This document shows, piece after piece, positions 44,593 to 53,925 of a stretch of 64,000 bases of DNA. The position numbers were made by a program, and so were the translations under genes. The notes beneath the pieces were generated by a model. The model was not told where the DNA came from and ran no database searches. It saw only the letters and a program-made list of their open reading frames with translations. The stretch is from Bernardetia sp. (GTDB lineage: Bacteria > Bacteroidota > Bacteroidia > Cytophagales > Bernardetiaceae). The stretch lies in NCBI GenBank assembly GCA_020630575.1, contig JAHDBD010000008.1:124001-188000 (forward strand), read 5' to 3'. Positions within the stretch are counted from its first letter, which is position 1; every line of letters begins with the position of its first letter.

Positions 44593-44714
44593 AGCGAATC
44601 CCTACGCTTGCATTACCAAGTTCAGGTTCATCTACAAAATTTTGTATAGGGTATAATCTCAGCTTCTAATTTTCCTAATTTTTATTTTGGAAAAATTGTT
44701 AGCACCCCTTTCGC
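44593..44714 (-). promoter_or_regulatory. TPP riboswitch (THI element)
   Basis: Minus-strand order: CGAAAGGGGTGC, then CTGAGATTATACCC, a variable stem ATACAAAATTTTGTA, then GAACCTGAACTTGGTAATGC and GCGTAGGGATTCG. These are the conserved thi-box blocks (GGGGTGC, CTGAGA, ACCTGA, GGTAATGC, GTAGGGA) in the correct order. It should turn off the TonB receptor gene when thiamine pyrophosphate is abundant. An AT-rich P3 extension sits between GGTGC and CTGAGA. The 245 bases to its right hold no other feature that I can identify. Confidence 0.95.
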
Positions 44715-44959
44715 AGCGCAAAGGTAAGCGATTTTTTTTTAGTATTGCAAATAAAATAGTTGTAGAGTCTTTGGTATGTTATTTTATAATGAGTTAGCTT
44801 ATAGAAAATATTTTATTTTTCCATCAAAAATTTGTAGTTTAGTAGTATGTAACTTTTTTATAGCATTTTTTCAATAGTAGTCAAACAAAATACGCTGTTA
44901 GTTTGTCTAACAAAATAAAAAATTGGCTACTCACACTATACAGTTTTAATTAATAAAAA

Positions 44960-45616
44960 ATGTCTTTTCCTCTCATAAAAGTTTGTGGAATGCGTGATGC
45001 TCAAAATATTGAGCAAATAGCTTCTCTTTGTCCTGATTTTTTAGGATTCATTTTTTATCCTCGTTCGAAGCGTTACGTACGTCAATCAGATTTGAGTATA
45101 GAACAAGTAGATAAATTACTTCCAAAAAATTTACCTACTTCTATCAAACGAGTAGGTGTTTTTGTTGAGTCTCCTGATGCTGAAGTTGAAAGAATTGCCA
45201 AGAATTGGAAGTTAGATTTTGTACAACTCCATGGAAATGAATCTCCTGCTTTTTGTCAAAAATTAAAAGAAAAAGGCTTCAAAATTATTAAAGTTTTTTC
45301 AGTAGGAAAAGAAGGAATTTCGTTGTCTTATATGAGTCTGTATGAAGAGTTTGTAGATTATTTTTTATTTGATACTCAAACGCCAGATTATGGAGGAAGT
45401 GGACACAAATTTGACTGGGATGCGCTCAAAATGTATGACTTAGAAACTCCTTTTATGCTTAGTGGTGGAATTTCTCTACAAGATGTCGAAAAACTAAAAG
45501 GATATATTCATCACAAATGTATTGGTTTTGATGTAAATAGTAAATTTGAAACTGCTCCTGCTCAAAAGAATGCTGCTTTATTGGAAGAGTTCATTACTCT
45601 GATGAGACAGAAATAA
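44960..45616 (+). CDS. trpF: phosphoribosylanthranilate isomerase
   Basis: 218 residues, TIM barrel, third step of tryptophan synthesis. Catalytic Cys in IKVCGMRD (residue 9) and Asp in LFDTQTPDYGGSGHKFDW (about 138) are present, with FIFYPRSKRYV, VQLHGNES, MLSGGIS and GFDVNSKFE for phosphate binding. It is a lone trpF; other trp genes are not in the window, unlike the usual operon. The ATG at 44960 is right at the first beta strand. Confidence 0.95.
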   Translation: MSFPLIKVCGMRDAQNIEQIASLCPDFLGFIFYPRSKRYVRQSDLSIEQVDKLLPKNLPTSIKRVGVFVESPDAEVERIAKNWKLDFVQLHGNESPAFCQKLKEKGFKIIKVFSVGKEGISLSYMSLYEEFVDYFLFDTQTPDYGGSGHKFDWDALKMYDLETPFMLSGGISLQDVEKLKGYIHHKCIGFDVNSKFETAPAQKNAALLEEFITLMRQK

Positions 45617-45673
45617 ATTTATAAAGTTAGACTTTAGAAGTTAGAATTGAAAATCAAGTAATAGAATTTTTTT

Positions 45674-45698
45674 CCGTTGTTGGTGTCTCACCGACTAC
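45674..45698. repeat. family B hairpin
   Basis: CCGTTGTTGGTGTCTCACCGACTAC, two or three changes from the copy at 41977-42001. The arms are GGTG and CACC extended by GU-type pairs. Confidence 0.65.
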
Positions 45699-45715
45699 AC
45701 ACAGGTTCACGTTAA

Positions 45716-47371
45716 TTAATAAAACACTTTATACAATCGAATGGTAGTAGTGTCTTGTGCTTGTTTTTGCCACAAATCATAACTTTCAGAAAAATTCAAA
45801 CCTAGATACTGACTATGTTCGACGTATAAAAAAGGTTCTGAAAGTGTAGGTTCTTTCCATTCTTTTAAAAGTTGATATTTTTGAGCATACTGATTTCTGA
45901 TTGAATATTTGATTTTTTTATCTTTCATTATGCTTTCTGCTTCCAAACAATCATTAGCCAAAACACAATAATCATCTGTCAAGATATAAAAAATAGAATC
46001 TATACTATTTAATTTATTTTTATTGTTAATGGTAGAATCTGTATCAAAATCTTGAGGTAAGATAAAATAATTAATCTTCGCTTTCTCTAAAAATGGGATA
46101 GGTTGCAGTGTTCCTTTCAAGTAGATTTTTTCTGTTTTATCTAACTCATTGGTAACCAAATTTTCTTTTATATACATTGTTGCTTCATTATAAGAAGTTG
46201 CAGAATAGGAGTAAATATGAGCCAGTACGAGCCAACAATTATAAAATATCCCTAAAAAAAGTAACCATTTACCAGATTTATTGAGAAGTTCCCCAAATAA
46301 AAATGCCCAAGCAGAAAGAGCATAAGCAAGCAGCAAAACCAAAATCCAGATACGAGGAGCTTTTTCTAAAAATAGTGTTGGAAGGGCAATAGAAATTAAA
46401 AATAAAAGCCAAAAAATAATTTTTTGATTTATTAGTTCTTTCCAATCAAAGGAAAGAGCATTGGTATTTTCTTTGGTTATGGTTTCTTTTCGCTTCAAAA
46501 ATTTCTTGATGATAGAAAAAATAACCATTCCCATTCCTATCCAAATTAAAGGATTTTCAAAAAAGAAAATATATTTGAAGTAGTAAAGCAAATCAAATTC
46601 TATCCAAGATTCGCCTGTAACTTCTCGTTGGTGTGCTTCAAAAATTAAGTAATATAAGTTTCCTAGATAAGCTGTCCATTTTCCTAAAAGAAGTTGTCCA
46701 ATTAAAGTCCAAAAACCTACAAAAAGAATATTTATTACGCCAAAAACAATTATTTTTTTTATGAAATTAAGAATAGAGTTTTGATAGAATAAATAACCAA
46801 AAATGAAAGGCAGAATCAAAATAGACTTGTAATTAAAACCGAAAGCAATAGCAAAATAAATACTCAAATGAATTAGTTTTGTATAGTTCTGATTAGTTAC
46901 TTCTTCTTTAAAGATAAGTTTTTGAAGTTGATTCAAAGTGAGAACCAAAAAAAGTAAACTGCCATTATCAATTGTCAAACAACGACCAGAGTAAACCAAT
47001 AAAGGCGAACTTCCTACAAAAATAGCTAAGAAAAATGCAGCTGTATCTGAAAACTTCCAACCTTTTTTTAGTATCGAACACAAAAACAGAATAGCACTAA
47101 TTTGTAAAATTGCTTCTCCATAAACTATAAAAATAAAAGAATTTGAATTGTTTTGAAATACAAAGTAAAAGAATGCATCAAAAATATGTAAAAATGGTGC
47201 TGCGTGATGGAATAGCATTGAAAAATCGCCCTCTACCAGTTGTTTTGCAGCTAAAAAATTAGTTACAGCATCATAATCATGCAAACCTAATTCGGACAAA
47301 CGAAAAAAACGAAGCAAGAATAAAAAAATAAAGGCAGCAATGAGCCAAAAATGAGTTTTGTAATTATTCAT
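45716..47371 (-). CDS. multi-pass membrane glycosyltransferase (GT39/ArnT-like)
   Basis: 551 residues. About 11 hydrophobic segments cover residues 8-410, followed by a soluble C-terminal domain (about 415-551). The first loop carries SELGLHDYDAVTNFLAAKQL, where acidic residues in the first periplasmic loop match the catalytic site of GT-C enzymes such as ArnT and PMT family members. It would transfer a sugar from a polyprenyl-phosphate carrier to lipid or protein. The assignment as GT39-like is by layout, so moderate. The gene is flanked by a family B repeat and a terminator. Confidence 0.7.
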   Translation of the reverse strand: MNNYKTHFWLIAAFIFLFLLRFFRLSELGLHDYDAVTNFLAAKQLVEGDFSMLFHHAAPFLHIFDAFFYFVFQNNSNSFIFIVYGEAILQISAILFLCSILKKGWKFSDTAAFFLAIFVGSSPLLVYSGRCLTIDNGSLLFLVLTLNQLQKLIFKEEVTNQNYTKLIHLSIYFAIAFGFNYKSILILPFIFGYLFYQNSILNFIKKIIVFGVINILFVGFWTLIGQLLLGKWTAYLGNLYYLIFEAHQREVTGESWIEFDLLYYFKYIFFFENPLIWIGMGMVIFSIIKKFLKRKETITKENTNALSFDWKELINQKIIFWLLFLISIALPTLFLEKAPRIWILVLLLAYALSAWAFLFGELLNKSGKWLLFLGIFYNCWLVLAHIYSYSATSYNEATMYIKENLVTNELDKTEKIYLKGTLQPIPFLEKAKINYFILPQDFDTDSTINNKNKLNSIDSIFYILTDDYCVLANDCLEAESIMKDKKIKYSIRNQYAQKYQLLKEWKEPTLSEPFLYVEHSQYLGLNFSESYDLWQKQAQDTTTIRLYKVFY

Positions 47372-47390
47372 TGAAATAAAAAATGTATAT

Positions 47391-47427
47391 CAAAAAAGCA
47401 TATTCCTTTGATAGAATATGCTTTTTA
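47391..47427 (-). terminator. terminator of the lipoprotein gene
   Basis: Stem AAAAAAGCATATTC/GAATATGCTTTTTT with an 8-base loop. On the minus strand it follows the lipoprotein stop by about 60 bases. Confidence 0.8.
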
Positions 47428-47486
47428 AATTTTACTAAAATAGTCTGTAATTCAATAAGCTAAAAAATTATAACTTATTTTATGCT

Positions 47487-48110
47487 TTATTTTCCTGTAA
47501 GAGCCGAAAATACAGCATTTAAGTTTTCACTTCCTCTCAATTTCTCTAAATTATCATTCGGCATATCAGCACGAAAAAGGTCTCCAATTTTATTACCTAC
47601 AAGAGAGTTTAGGTCTGTTCCTGCATATTGTTTGGCTACTTCTTCTGCTTTCTGGCGAGTGATAGTACCTTCTTGCATATATTTTTCCATCATTTTTGCA
47701 TCTTCAGGATTCATAGATGCTTTTTGAGGAATAACTTTAATACTTACTTCTGTTACATCAGTGTGGATGAAAGCACGCATTGCCATAGAAACCATACTTG
47801 CTTTTACAATATCTTGAATCTGAGCATCGTCAGCACTTGCTGGAACTGCAGGAGAAATACGAATTTGTGTATCCGACATTTTCTCATACGTATTATTATC
47901 TGTACTATAATCTCCTAAATCCATAATCATTTCATCAAGGTTAGCAAATCTGGTTGGAGATTCTTGATCAGTGTTTACTGTTTCATCGGTAGTAGTTTCT
48001 TCTGTATTTTCGTCTGTCGTAGTTTCTGTACTAGCACAAGAAGAAAACATTCCGATAGATAAAAGTAGAGAAAAAACAAGAAAATACGAGTATAAAGAAT
48101 TTAATTTCAT
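47487..48110 (-). CDS. hypothetical lipoprotein
   Basis: 207 residues. Signal peptide and lipobox MFSSCAS (Cys25), then a Thr/Glu-rich linker (TTTDENTEETTTDETVNTD) typical of a tether, then a soluble domain with DIVKASMVSMAMRAFIHTDV and a helical end. I recognise no family. Localisation at the outer membrane is likely. Confidence 0.7.
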   Translation of the reverse strand: MKLNSLYSYFLVFSLLLSIGMFSSCASTETTTDENTEETTTDETVNTDQESPTRFANLDEMIMDLGDYSTDNNTYEKMSDTQIRISPAVPASADDAQIQDIVKASMVSMAMRAFIHTDVTEVSIKVIPQKASMNPEDAKMMEKYMQEGTITRQKAEEVAKQYAGTDLNSLVGNKIGDLFRADMPNDNLEKLRGSENLNAVFSALTGK

Positions 48111-48461
48111 AAAATAGGGAATTTCGTTTGAGGGTAAATTAATTTTTGAAAAGATATGGAATAGAAATTAAATAAACTACTACTTTCAAATTTGCAATTT
48201 ATTGAGAGCTAATAAATTGCAATGATAGTTATAATTTTTAATTAGCTTCACTGCTTTAACAGGTCTTCATTATTCCTATGTGTTTTGTTACTTGATTCTA
48301 AATTAAAAGATCTGGCTTTATAATGATTTATTACTTAGTAGTTTTTTGAGAAAAAACTTAATAACAGCCGAAAATTACGAAAAAAAACAATAACTTTTGT
48401 TAAAAAAAAAGAAGATAGACTGATTATTAATTAATCTATTAAAGTAGTGAAGTAGATAGAT
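48111..48461. other. intergenic region with family A repeat
   Basis: 351 bases. The only feature I see is the family A repeat (48240-48265, minus). The flank AATTTGCAATTTATTG and AATAAATTGCAATG makes a weak palindrome just before it. Confidence 0.5.
48240..48265 (-). repeat. dispersed 26-bp repeat, family A, copy 3
   Basis: Minus-strand reading begins GACCTGTTAAAGCAG and ends AGCTAATT. It differs from copy 1 at a few positions. Confidence 0.75.
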
Positions 48462-49076
48462 TTAGAAAGCATAACCCAAATTCACACCTATACGTGGAAA
48501 AAGTCCAGCAATAGGAACAGGTATTTTTTCTTCTACTACATCATCATTTTGATACTTTATCTTGATTTTACTTAGGTTATACCAAAAGCCTCCTAGACCA
48601 CCAAAAACATCAATTGAAAAACGGTCTTGTATCAAAAAATTATAGCCTGTCATAATCCCCAAGCCATAATTATTAAATTTTGCATTGGCACTTCCACTTG
48701 TTTCTGCTGTGCCACCATTGACTGAAATATCCAAATTCATACGAGCATAATTAGCATACGAACCTACATAGAATCCTTTCAATGCTTGCTCACTAAAATA
48801 ATATCTATATTCAGGCATAAATCCCCAACTTGTAAGTTCTAAATCTCCTCCTACTTCCGAACCATTGCTTGTCTCGTATTTGAATTTATTAAAACTTAGA
48901 TTAGAACGACTTACCAACAAACTCAACGAAGAGTGTTCTGTAATAGCTACTTCTAAACCCAACGTATAACGTCCCAAGATGGGATTAAATGGATTTGTCT
49001 TTATTATAGCTTGTTGTGCAAAGCTCATTTCAAAAAATGAAAAGCAAAGCAGAGTTAGAAAAAATAGTTTTTTCAT
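48462..49076 (-). CDS. outer-membrane beta-barrel protein (DUF3575-like)
   Basis: 204 residues from the ATG at 49076 (MKKLFFLTLLCFSFFEMSFAQ), the first with a signal peptide; the frame opens ten codons earlier but would overlap marC. The mature part alternates polar and apolar residues (NPILGRYTLGLEVAITEHSSLSLLVSRS, GFMPEYRYYFSEQALKGFYVGSY, GVNLGYAF), an eight-strand barrel pattern like DUF3575 proteins. It ends with an aromatic residue, as expected of an outer-membrane protein. It lies 22 bases after marC and may be co-transcribed. Confidence 0.78.
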   Translation of the reverse strand: MKKLFFLTLLCFSFFEMSFAQQAIIKTNPFNPILGRYTLGLEVAITEHSSLSLLVSRSNLSFNKFKYETSNGSEVGGDLELTSWGFMPEYRYYFSEQALKGFYVGSYANYARMNLDISVNGGTAETSGSANAKFNNYGLGIMTGYNFLIQDRFSIDVFGGLGGFWYNLSKIKIKYQNDDVVEEKIPVPIAGLFPRIGVNLGYAF

Positions 49077-49098
49077 ATTATTTGTTTTAAGAATGTAA

Positions 49099-49674
49099 TT
49101 ATCCAATTACAATATTTGTTTTGATAAGTTTTATCGCAATAGCTAGAAGAATAATGCCAAAAACTTTTCGTAAAACTGCTTTTCCTGTTGCTCCTAACTT
49201 TTTATCAATCCATTTAGAGCCACGTAAAACAGCATAAATAACAATCAGATTAATCATAATACTAATCAAAACACTTGCTTGTGAATATTCGGCACGTAGT
49301 GAAATGAGTGTTGTCATTGTTCCTGCACCTGCAATAAGTGGAAAAGCCAATGGAACAACAGTAGAATGACTTACTTCTGGGTCAGATTTAAAAAAATCAA
49401 CTCCTAATACCATTTCCAAACCAATTAGAAACATAATTAGACCACCTGCAATAGCAAAAGATGCCACATCAAGACCAAAAAGTTGTAAAATTTCTTGTCC
49501 AACAAACAAAAAAGCAACCATCAAAATACCTGAAACAACTGTTGCCTGTAAGGCTTTTAGCTCTCCACCATTTTTCTGACGTAAATCAATAATAATAGGA
49601 ATTGAACCTAAAATATCGATGACTGAAAATAAAATAAGAGACACAGAGGCAATGTCTTTAAAATTGAATTCCAT
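49099..49674 (-). CDS. MarC family membrane protein
   Basis: 191 residues with six transmembrane segments. The family core is seen in DILGSIPIIIDL (20-31), GLIMFLIGLEMVLG (78-91) and VVPLAFPLIAGAGTMTTLISL (105-125). MarC members were once linked to multiple antibiotic resistance, later disproved for E. coli MarC; amino-acid efflux has been suggested for some. The gene is followed by the beta-barrel gene and preceded by DUF502 (90-base gap). Confidence 0.92.
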   Translation of the reverse strand: MEFNFKDIASVSLILFSVIDILGSIPIIIDLRQKNGGELKALQATVVSGILMVAFLFVGQEILQLFGLDVASFAIAGGLIMFLIGLEMVLGVDFFKSDPEVSHSTVVPLAFPLIAGAGTMTTLISLRAEYSQASVLISIMINLIVIYAVLRGSKWIDKKLGATGKAVLRKVFGIILLAIAIKLIKTNIVIG

Positions 49675-49764
49675 ATTTTTGGGAAATGAAAATTGAGAAA
49701 TAAATAAGTAGTAGTAATAAAGAAGAACAAAATTTAATTAATTCATAACTGACCAGTTATAGTT

Positions 49765-50367
49765 CTACAGTAGATCTTCTCCAAATTCTTTATCGTTGTT
49801 TTCTGTTATTGCAAGCTCTGAAACACCACCAGATGCAATAAATTTCATTAAGTCAGCCGAATTATCATAATCAATAGGAGTAATATTTTTAGCAGCTACC
49901 AAATACAAATTACCTGAAATATTATAAGAGTGAGGAAAATAAACACCAATTAAATCATTGATTTTGAGTAGTGATAAATCTTCTGCTGTAATAAAACCAA
50001 GTCTATAAATTTCATTTTCAGCATTGAGCTTTACTAATACTGATTTACTAAATTTCTTCTCTTCTCCTACAAAGGCAGCCATCAAATCTTTAATAGAAGT
50101 ATAAATAAGTCCAACCATAGGAAGGCGCAAAAGTATTCTTTCAAACCACTCAAAAAATGATTTTGCTATAAAAAGAGAGGTTAGGTAACCAATAAAAGTA
50201 AGAGCTACTAAAATAACTATAATACCCACTCCCCAAGTACTAAAAGTGAGTAGCGAATCCATCCACTCTAAAAAAGAAATTACGACATAGATTGTTCCAG
50301 CTAGAGGAACTGTAATAAGCAGACCACGAAAAAAATAGGTAGCAATTGTTGAAAAAGTAACCTTCAT
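49765..50367 (-). CDS. DUF502 family membrane protein
   Basis: 200 residues. Two transmembrane helices at about 9-31 and 43-68 (GLLITVPLAGTIYVVISFLEW; VGIIVILVALTFIGYLTS), then the conserved LPMVGLIYTSIKDLMAAF and VYFPHSYNISGNLYLV regions of DUF502. Function unknown. In plants the family (COV) acts in membrane trafficking; in bacteria the role is not established. Confidence 0.9.
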   Translation of the reverse strand: MKVTFSTIATYFFRGLLITVPLAGTIYVVISFLEWMDSLLTFSTWGVGIIVILVALTFIGYLTSLFIAKSFFEWFERILLRLPMVGLIYTSIKDLMAAFVGEEKKFSKSVLVKLNAENEIYRLGFITAEDLSLLKINDLIGVYFPHSYNISGNLYLVAAKNITPIDYDNSADLMKFIASGGVSELAITENNDKEFGEDLL

Positions 50368-50702
50368 AGTTTTTTGATGGTTTATATTTTTTTTAGTTTT
50401 AAAATCTTACAAAGGTCGATATTTTTAGCCATAAAACCTTAATAAATTTAGGGTTTATAAGTTAGAATTTAGAACAAATAGCAAAGCCAAAACCTAGAAG
50501 TAAAATAAATTTAGATTTTGGAGGTCAGAAGTTTTATATTTGTAGTAAATAAATTTAGAAGTTAGACCTCTCAAATCAGCGAAGCTAATTCAGATTTTAG
50601 AATTAACTATGCTTATTTTTAGTTTTAGCTTTTAAATTAGTATCAAGAAATTTTGCATTTGTATTATTTCTGAATTCTAAATTCTAAACTCTAAATTGGT
50701 TC
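50368..50702. other. intergenic region with repeats
   Basis: 335 bases. Several imperfect repeats of AATTTAGAAGTTAGA / TCTAAATTCTAAA type, including a set of TTCTAAATTCTAAACTCTAAA just before purB, and the family A repeat at 50565-50590. A TATATTTG string (50536-50543 region) may be a promoter element. Confidence 0.45.
50565..50590 (+). repeat. dispersed 26-bp repeat, family A, copy 4
   Basis: GACCTCTCAAATCAGCG ending AGCTAATT, plus strand, 113 bases before purB. Confidence 0.72.
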
Positions 50703-52046
50703 ATGCTTACAGCCATTTCACCCATTGATGGACGTTACCAACGTCATACAAAATCGTTACAAAATTATTTTTCAGAATATGCGCTTATCAAAGCTCGTGT
50801 GCAAGTAGAAATTGAATATTTTATTGCGCTTTGTAAAGTTCCCAAAACAGAATTATCACAACTTCCAGAGCTTTCCGAAACACAGCTTATTTACCTAAGA
50901 AAAATCTATACCGAATTTTCTTTAGAGAATGCTCAAAAAATAAAAGAGACTGAAAAAGTTACTAATCATGATGTAAAAGCAGTTGAGTATTTTGTAAAAG
51001 AAGAGTTAGAAAAGCTAGATTTAGGAATTTATAATGAATTTGTTCATTTTGGTCTAACTTCACAAGATATAAACAATACAGCTAATCCCATTTTATTAAA
51101 AGAAGCTGAAGAGAATGTTTTATTTAATGAAATTAATGAGATAATAGAAAAACTAAATTCTATTTCAGAAGAATGGAAATCAATTCCGTTGTTGGCTCAT
51201 ACACACGGACAACCAGCATCACCTACGCATTTGGGAAAAGAAATAAAGGTTTTTGCGTATCGTTTGGAAAAGCAATTTGAAAGCCTCAAAACACTTCCTC
51301 ATACTGGAAAATTTGGAGGTGCAACAGGAAATTTTAATGCCCACAAAGTAGCCTATCCAAAAACAGATTGGAGAAGTTTTGGAAAGAATTTTTTAGCTGC
51401 TCACTTGGGTTTGGAACGTCAAGAATGGACTACACAAATTGATAATTATGATTTTTTGGCAGCCCGACTAGATGCTTATAAGCGAATCAATACTATTTTG
51501 ATAGATTTTAGTAGAGATATTTGGGCGTATGTTTCGATGGGATATTTCAAGCAAAAAATAAATCCGAATGAAGTAGGTTCTTCTGCAATGCCACACAAAG
51601 TCAATCCAATAGACTTCGAAAATGCAGAAGGGAATTTAGGAATTTCGACGGCTCTTTTCGAACATTTATCTACCAAACTTCCTATTTCTAGGTTACAGCG
51701 TGATTTGACAGACTCAACTGTTTTGAGAAATTTGGGCGTTCCGTTTGGGCATTTTCTGATTGCTCTCAAATCTCTTCAAAAAGGAATTTCTAAATTAGAG
51801 ATAAATGAAGTTAAAATAAAAGCTGATTTAGAAAACAATTGGGCTGTTGTGGCAGAAGCTATCCAAACTGTTTTGAGACGAGAAAATTATCCAAAGCCTT
51901 ATGAAGCCTTAAAAGCACTTACACGCACAGGAAAAACAATGAATGAGGAAACAATTCATGAGTTTATAAAGACTTTGAATGTTTCTGATAAAATAAAAAA
52001 TGAACTCTTAGAGATTACACCTTTTAATTTTACGGGTTATAACTAA
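50703..52046 (+). CDS. purB: adenylosuccinate lyase
   Basis: 447 residues. Cleaves SAICAR and adenylosuccinate in purine synthesis, releasing fumarate. The long N-terminus MLTAISPIDGRYQRHTKSL is typical of this PurB subgroup. The fumarase/ASL superfamily signature is GSSAMPHKVNPIDFENAEG (about 298-316), with HTHGQPASPTHLGKE holding the general-acid His and TSQDINNTANP before it. It stands alone. guaA of the same pathway lies 2 kb downstream on the other strand. Confidence 0.96.
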   Translation: MLTAISPIDGRYQRHTKSLQNYFSEYALIKARVQVEIEYFIALCKVPKTELSQLPELSETQLIYLRKIYTEFSLENAQKIKETEKVTNHDVKAVEYFVKEELEKLDLGIYNEFVHFGLTSQDINNTANPILLKEAEENVLFNEINEIIEKLNSISEEWKSIPLLAHTHGQPASPTHLGKEIKVFAYRLEKQFESLKTLPHTGKFGGATGNFNAHKVAYPKTDWRSFGKNFLAAHLGLERQEWTTQIDNYDFLAARLDAYKRINTILIDFSRDIWAYVSMGYFKQKINPNEVGSSAMPHKVNPIDFENAEGNLGISTALFEHLSTKLPISRLQRDLTDSTVLRNLGVPFGHFLIALKSLQKGISKLEINEVKIKADLENNWAVVAEAIQTVLRRENYPKPYEALKALTRTGKTMNEETIHEFIKTLNVSDKIKNELLEITPFNFTGYN

Positions 52047-52551
52047 CTCCAATTTGGGCATATAGGATAGGGGAGTCTAAGTTTTTAAAAATTGTTATTT
52101 GATAGGTAAAAAAAATAATTATTAATTTACTGATTACAAATGCTTTATGTGTGTCGTCGTAGTCTAGGGGTTTTCTTATTACTAGACTGCGACGACAAAC
52201 TTGGTATTTTTAGAAATAAAAATTAGGTTTCTATTGTATAAATCAACTTTTTTCTGAAATTGTAACGGAAATTAATCGTACCCAAGTGGAATTGAAATAC
52301 TTATCCTAGATAGATTTAGAAATAAAAAAATATAGACGTAATTTGTAATTGTTCTCTAGCGTTAAAAAGATAAAATAAGTAGCACAGTTATTAAAATTTT
52401 CTTATCTTTTATATCTTTAATGTAAATTAAATAAACTACCCCAAGAAAAACAGTAAACATAATGATTATTAATGAGTTATGACTAAAAAAGAGCAGAATA
52501 AAGATTTATAAAATAAAAATATAAAAAGAATAAAAAAGCGATAAACGAGCA
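52047..52551. other. intergenic region with a long palindrome
   Basis: 505 bases. Contains the GTCGTCG palindrome (52153-52196). The rest is AT-rich. No small gene is evident, and no TAnnTTTG box is clear before the DnaJ-TPR gene. Confidence 0.45.
52153..52196. repeat. long imperfect palindrome (family F)
   Basis: Arms GTCGTCGTAGTCTAG (52153-52167) and CTAGACTGCGACGAC (52182-52196) pair with one mismatch around a 14-base loop. No T run follows, so it is not a typical terminator. It is G+C-rich compared with its surroundings. Confidence 0.6.
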
Positions 52552-53817
52552 ATGCAAAATCATTATACTACTTTGGGAATTCCAGAACTTGCTTCTCAAG
52601 AGCAAGCTAAAGTAGCCTTTAAACGCTTGGCAGTCGAATATCATCCAGATAAAAATCCTAACAATCCTGTTGCAGAAGAGCTTTTCAAGCAGATTAATGA
52701 AGCCTATCAAGTTTTGTCTAATCCAGTTATGAAACAGCAATATGATACAACACTTCGTTTTGCTTATTCATATAGTTATTATGTCAATCATCGTCCTCAA
52801 GAAGCTGAGCAAAACTTTCAACGTTATCATACAGAACGCCAAAAAGACCCAAAAAACACAAATCTATATTCTACTTTAATTTCTATCGGACTTATAGCTT
52901 ATATGTTTTTGCTAGTCAATTCTATTCATAATTTTATGAGTAGGTTTCATTATTATCAAGCTCTTCAAAGTATCGAAGTCAAAGAGTATGATAAGGCAAT
53001 AGATGAACTTAGCTATTCTATAGGCTATGATAATTCTTTTGCAACAGCTTATTTTTTGCGAGCGAAGTTATATAGTGAACATTTTCGTTTTCCGAATGGA
53101 GCTTTGAAAGATTATACAAAGGCAATTGAAAATGCACTCATTCAGGAAAGTGATTTTTATTTGGAAAGAGGAATTGCTTATGGTCAAATTAATGAAAAAG
53201 AGGGTGCAATTACAGATTTTTCTACAGCTCTTGACCTAAGCAAATACGAACAAAAAACAGCTCAAGAAATAGCTGATGAATATTACAATAGTCTCAAAGA
53301 ATACGAGTTAGCTATTGAAATTTATACTACTCTAATAAAACAAGATTCTACAAAACCTGCCTATTATGAGCAGCGAGCTTTGGCTTATGCAAATCTTCAA
53401 AATGATAATTTGGCACAAAAAGATTTTGAAACAATAATCCAGTGGAATGATAATCCAACCCAAAAACGAGTTGAAATAATAGCAAAACTAGAAAATGAAG
53501 TAAAAAATTATGTTTTAGCTTTAAAAAATAACTTCATCCTAATCAATGAAAATCCAACAGAATCAGATTTTCATTATACTCGTTCTAATTTATTTTTTAA
53601 GTTAAATAATCAGGACAAAGGAATGGAAAACTTAAACTTAGCTATTCTTTACAATGATGGTAAAAAAGAATATTATGTGCAACGAGCTAAATTGCTTTTA
53701 GACCTTCAACAACCTGACAAAGCCTGTAAAGATTGGAAAAAAGCAAGAGAGTTAGGAAACACTATCAAGAATACGACACTAGATTTTTTCTGTTTTGATG
53801 AATTAGACGCAAATTAA
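52552..53817 (+). CDS. J-domain protein with TM segment and TPR repeats
   Basis: 421 residues. The N-terminal J domain (1-68) has HPD (31-33) in EYHPDKNPNN and ends with QYDTTLRF. A transmembrane helix (about 106-126, STLISIGLIAYMFLLVNS) follows, then tetratricopeptide repeats from about 135 to 410. The HPD loop suggests it stimulates a DnaK-type Hsp70, here from a membrane-anchored position, with the TPR part outside the membrane or binding clients. Side of the TPR part is uncertain: if J is cytosolic, the TPRs would be periplasmic. Confidence 0.85.
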   Translation: MQNHYTTLGIPELASQEQAKVAFKRLAVEYHPDKNPNNPVAEELFKQINEAYQVLSNPVMKQQYDTTLRFAYSYSYYVNHRPQEAEQNFQRYHTERQKDPKNTNLYSTLISIGLIAYMFLLVNSIHNFMSRFHYYQALQSIEVKEYDKAIDELSYSIGYDNSFATAYFLRAKLYSEHFRFPNGALKDYTKAIENALIQESDFYLERGIAYGQINEKEGAITDFSTALDLSKYEQKTAQEIADEYYNSLKEYELAIEIYTTLIKQDSTKPAYYEQRALAYANLQNDNLAQKDFETIIQWNDNPTQKRVEIIAKLENEVKNYVLALKNNFILINENPTESDFHYTRSNLFFKLNNQDKGMENLNLAILYNDGKKEYYVQRAKLLLDLQQPDKACKDWKKARELGNTIKNTTLDFFCFDELDAN

Positions 53818-53925
53818 TTTTATTCCTCAACAAAACAAGGTTAAATTTATAGATTAATTGAACCAAAAACGAAAGCTATTATATATATCCTCTTAATAGT
53901 TTTTATTAAAATAATTCTGAAATTA

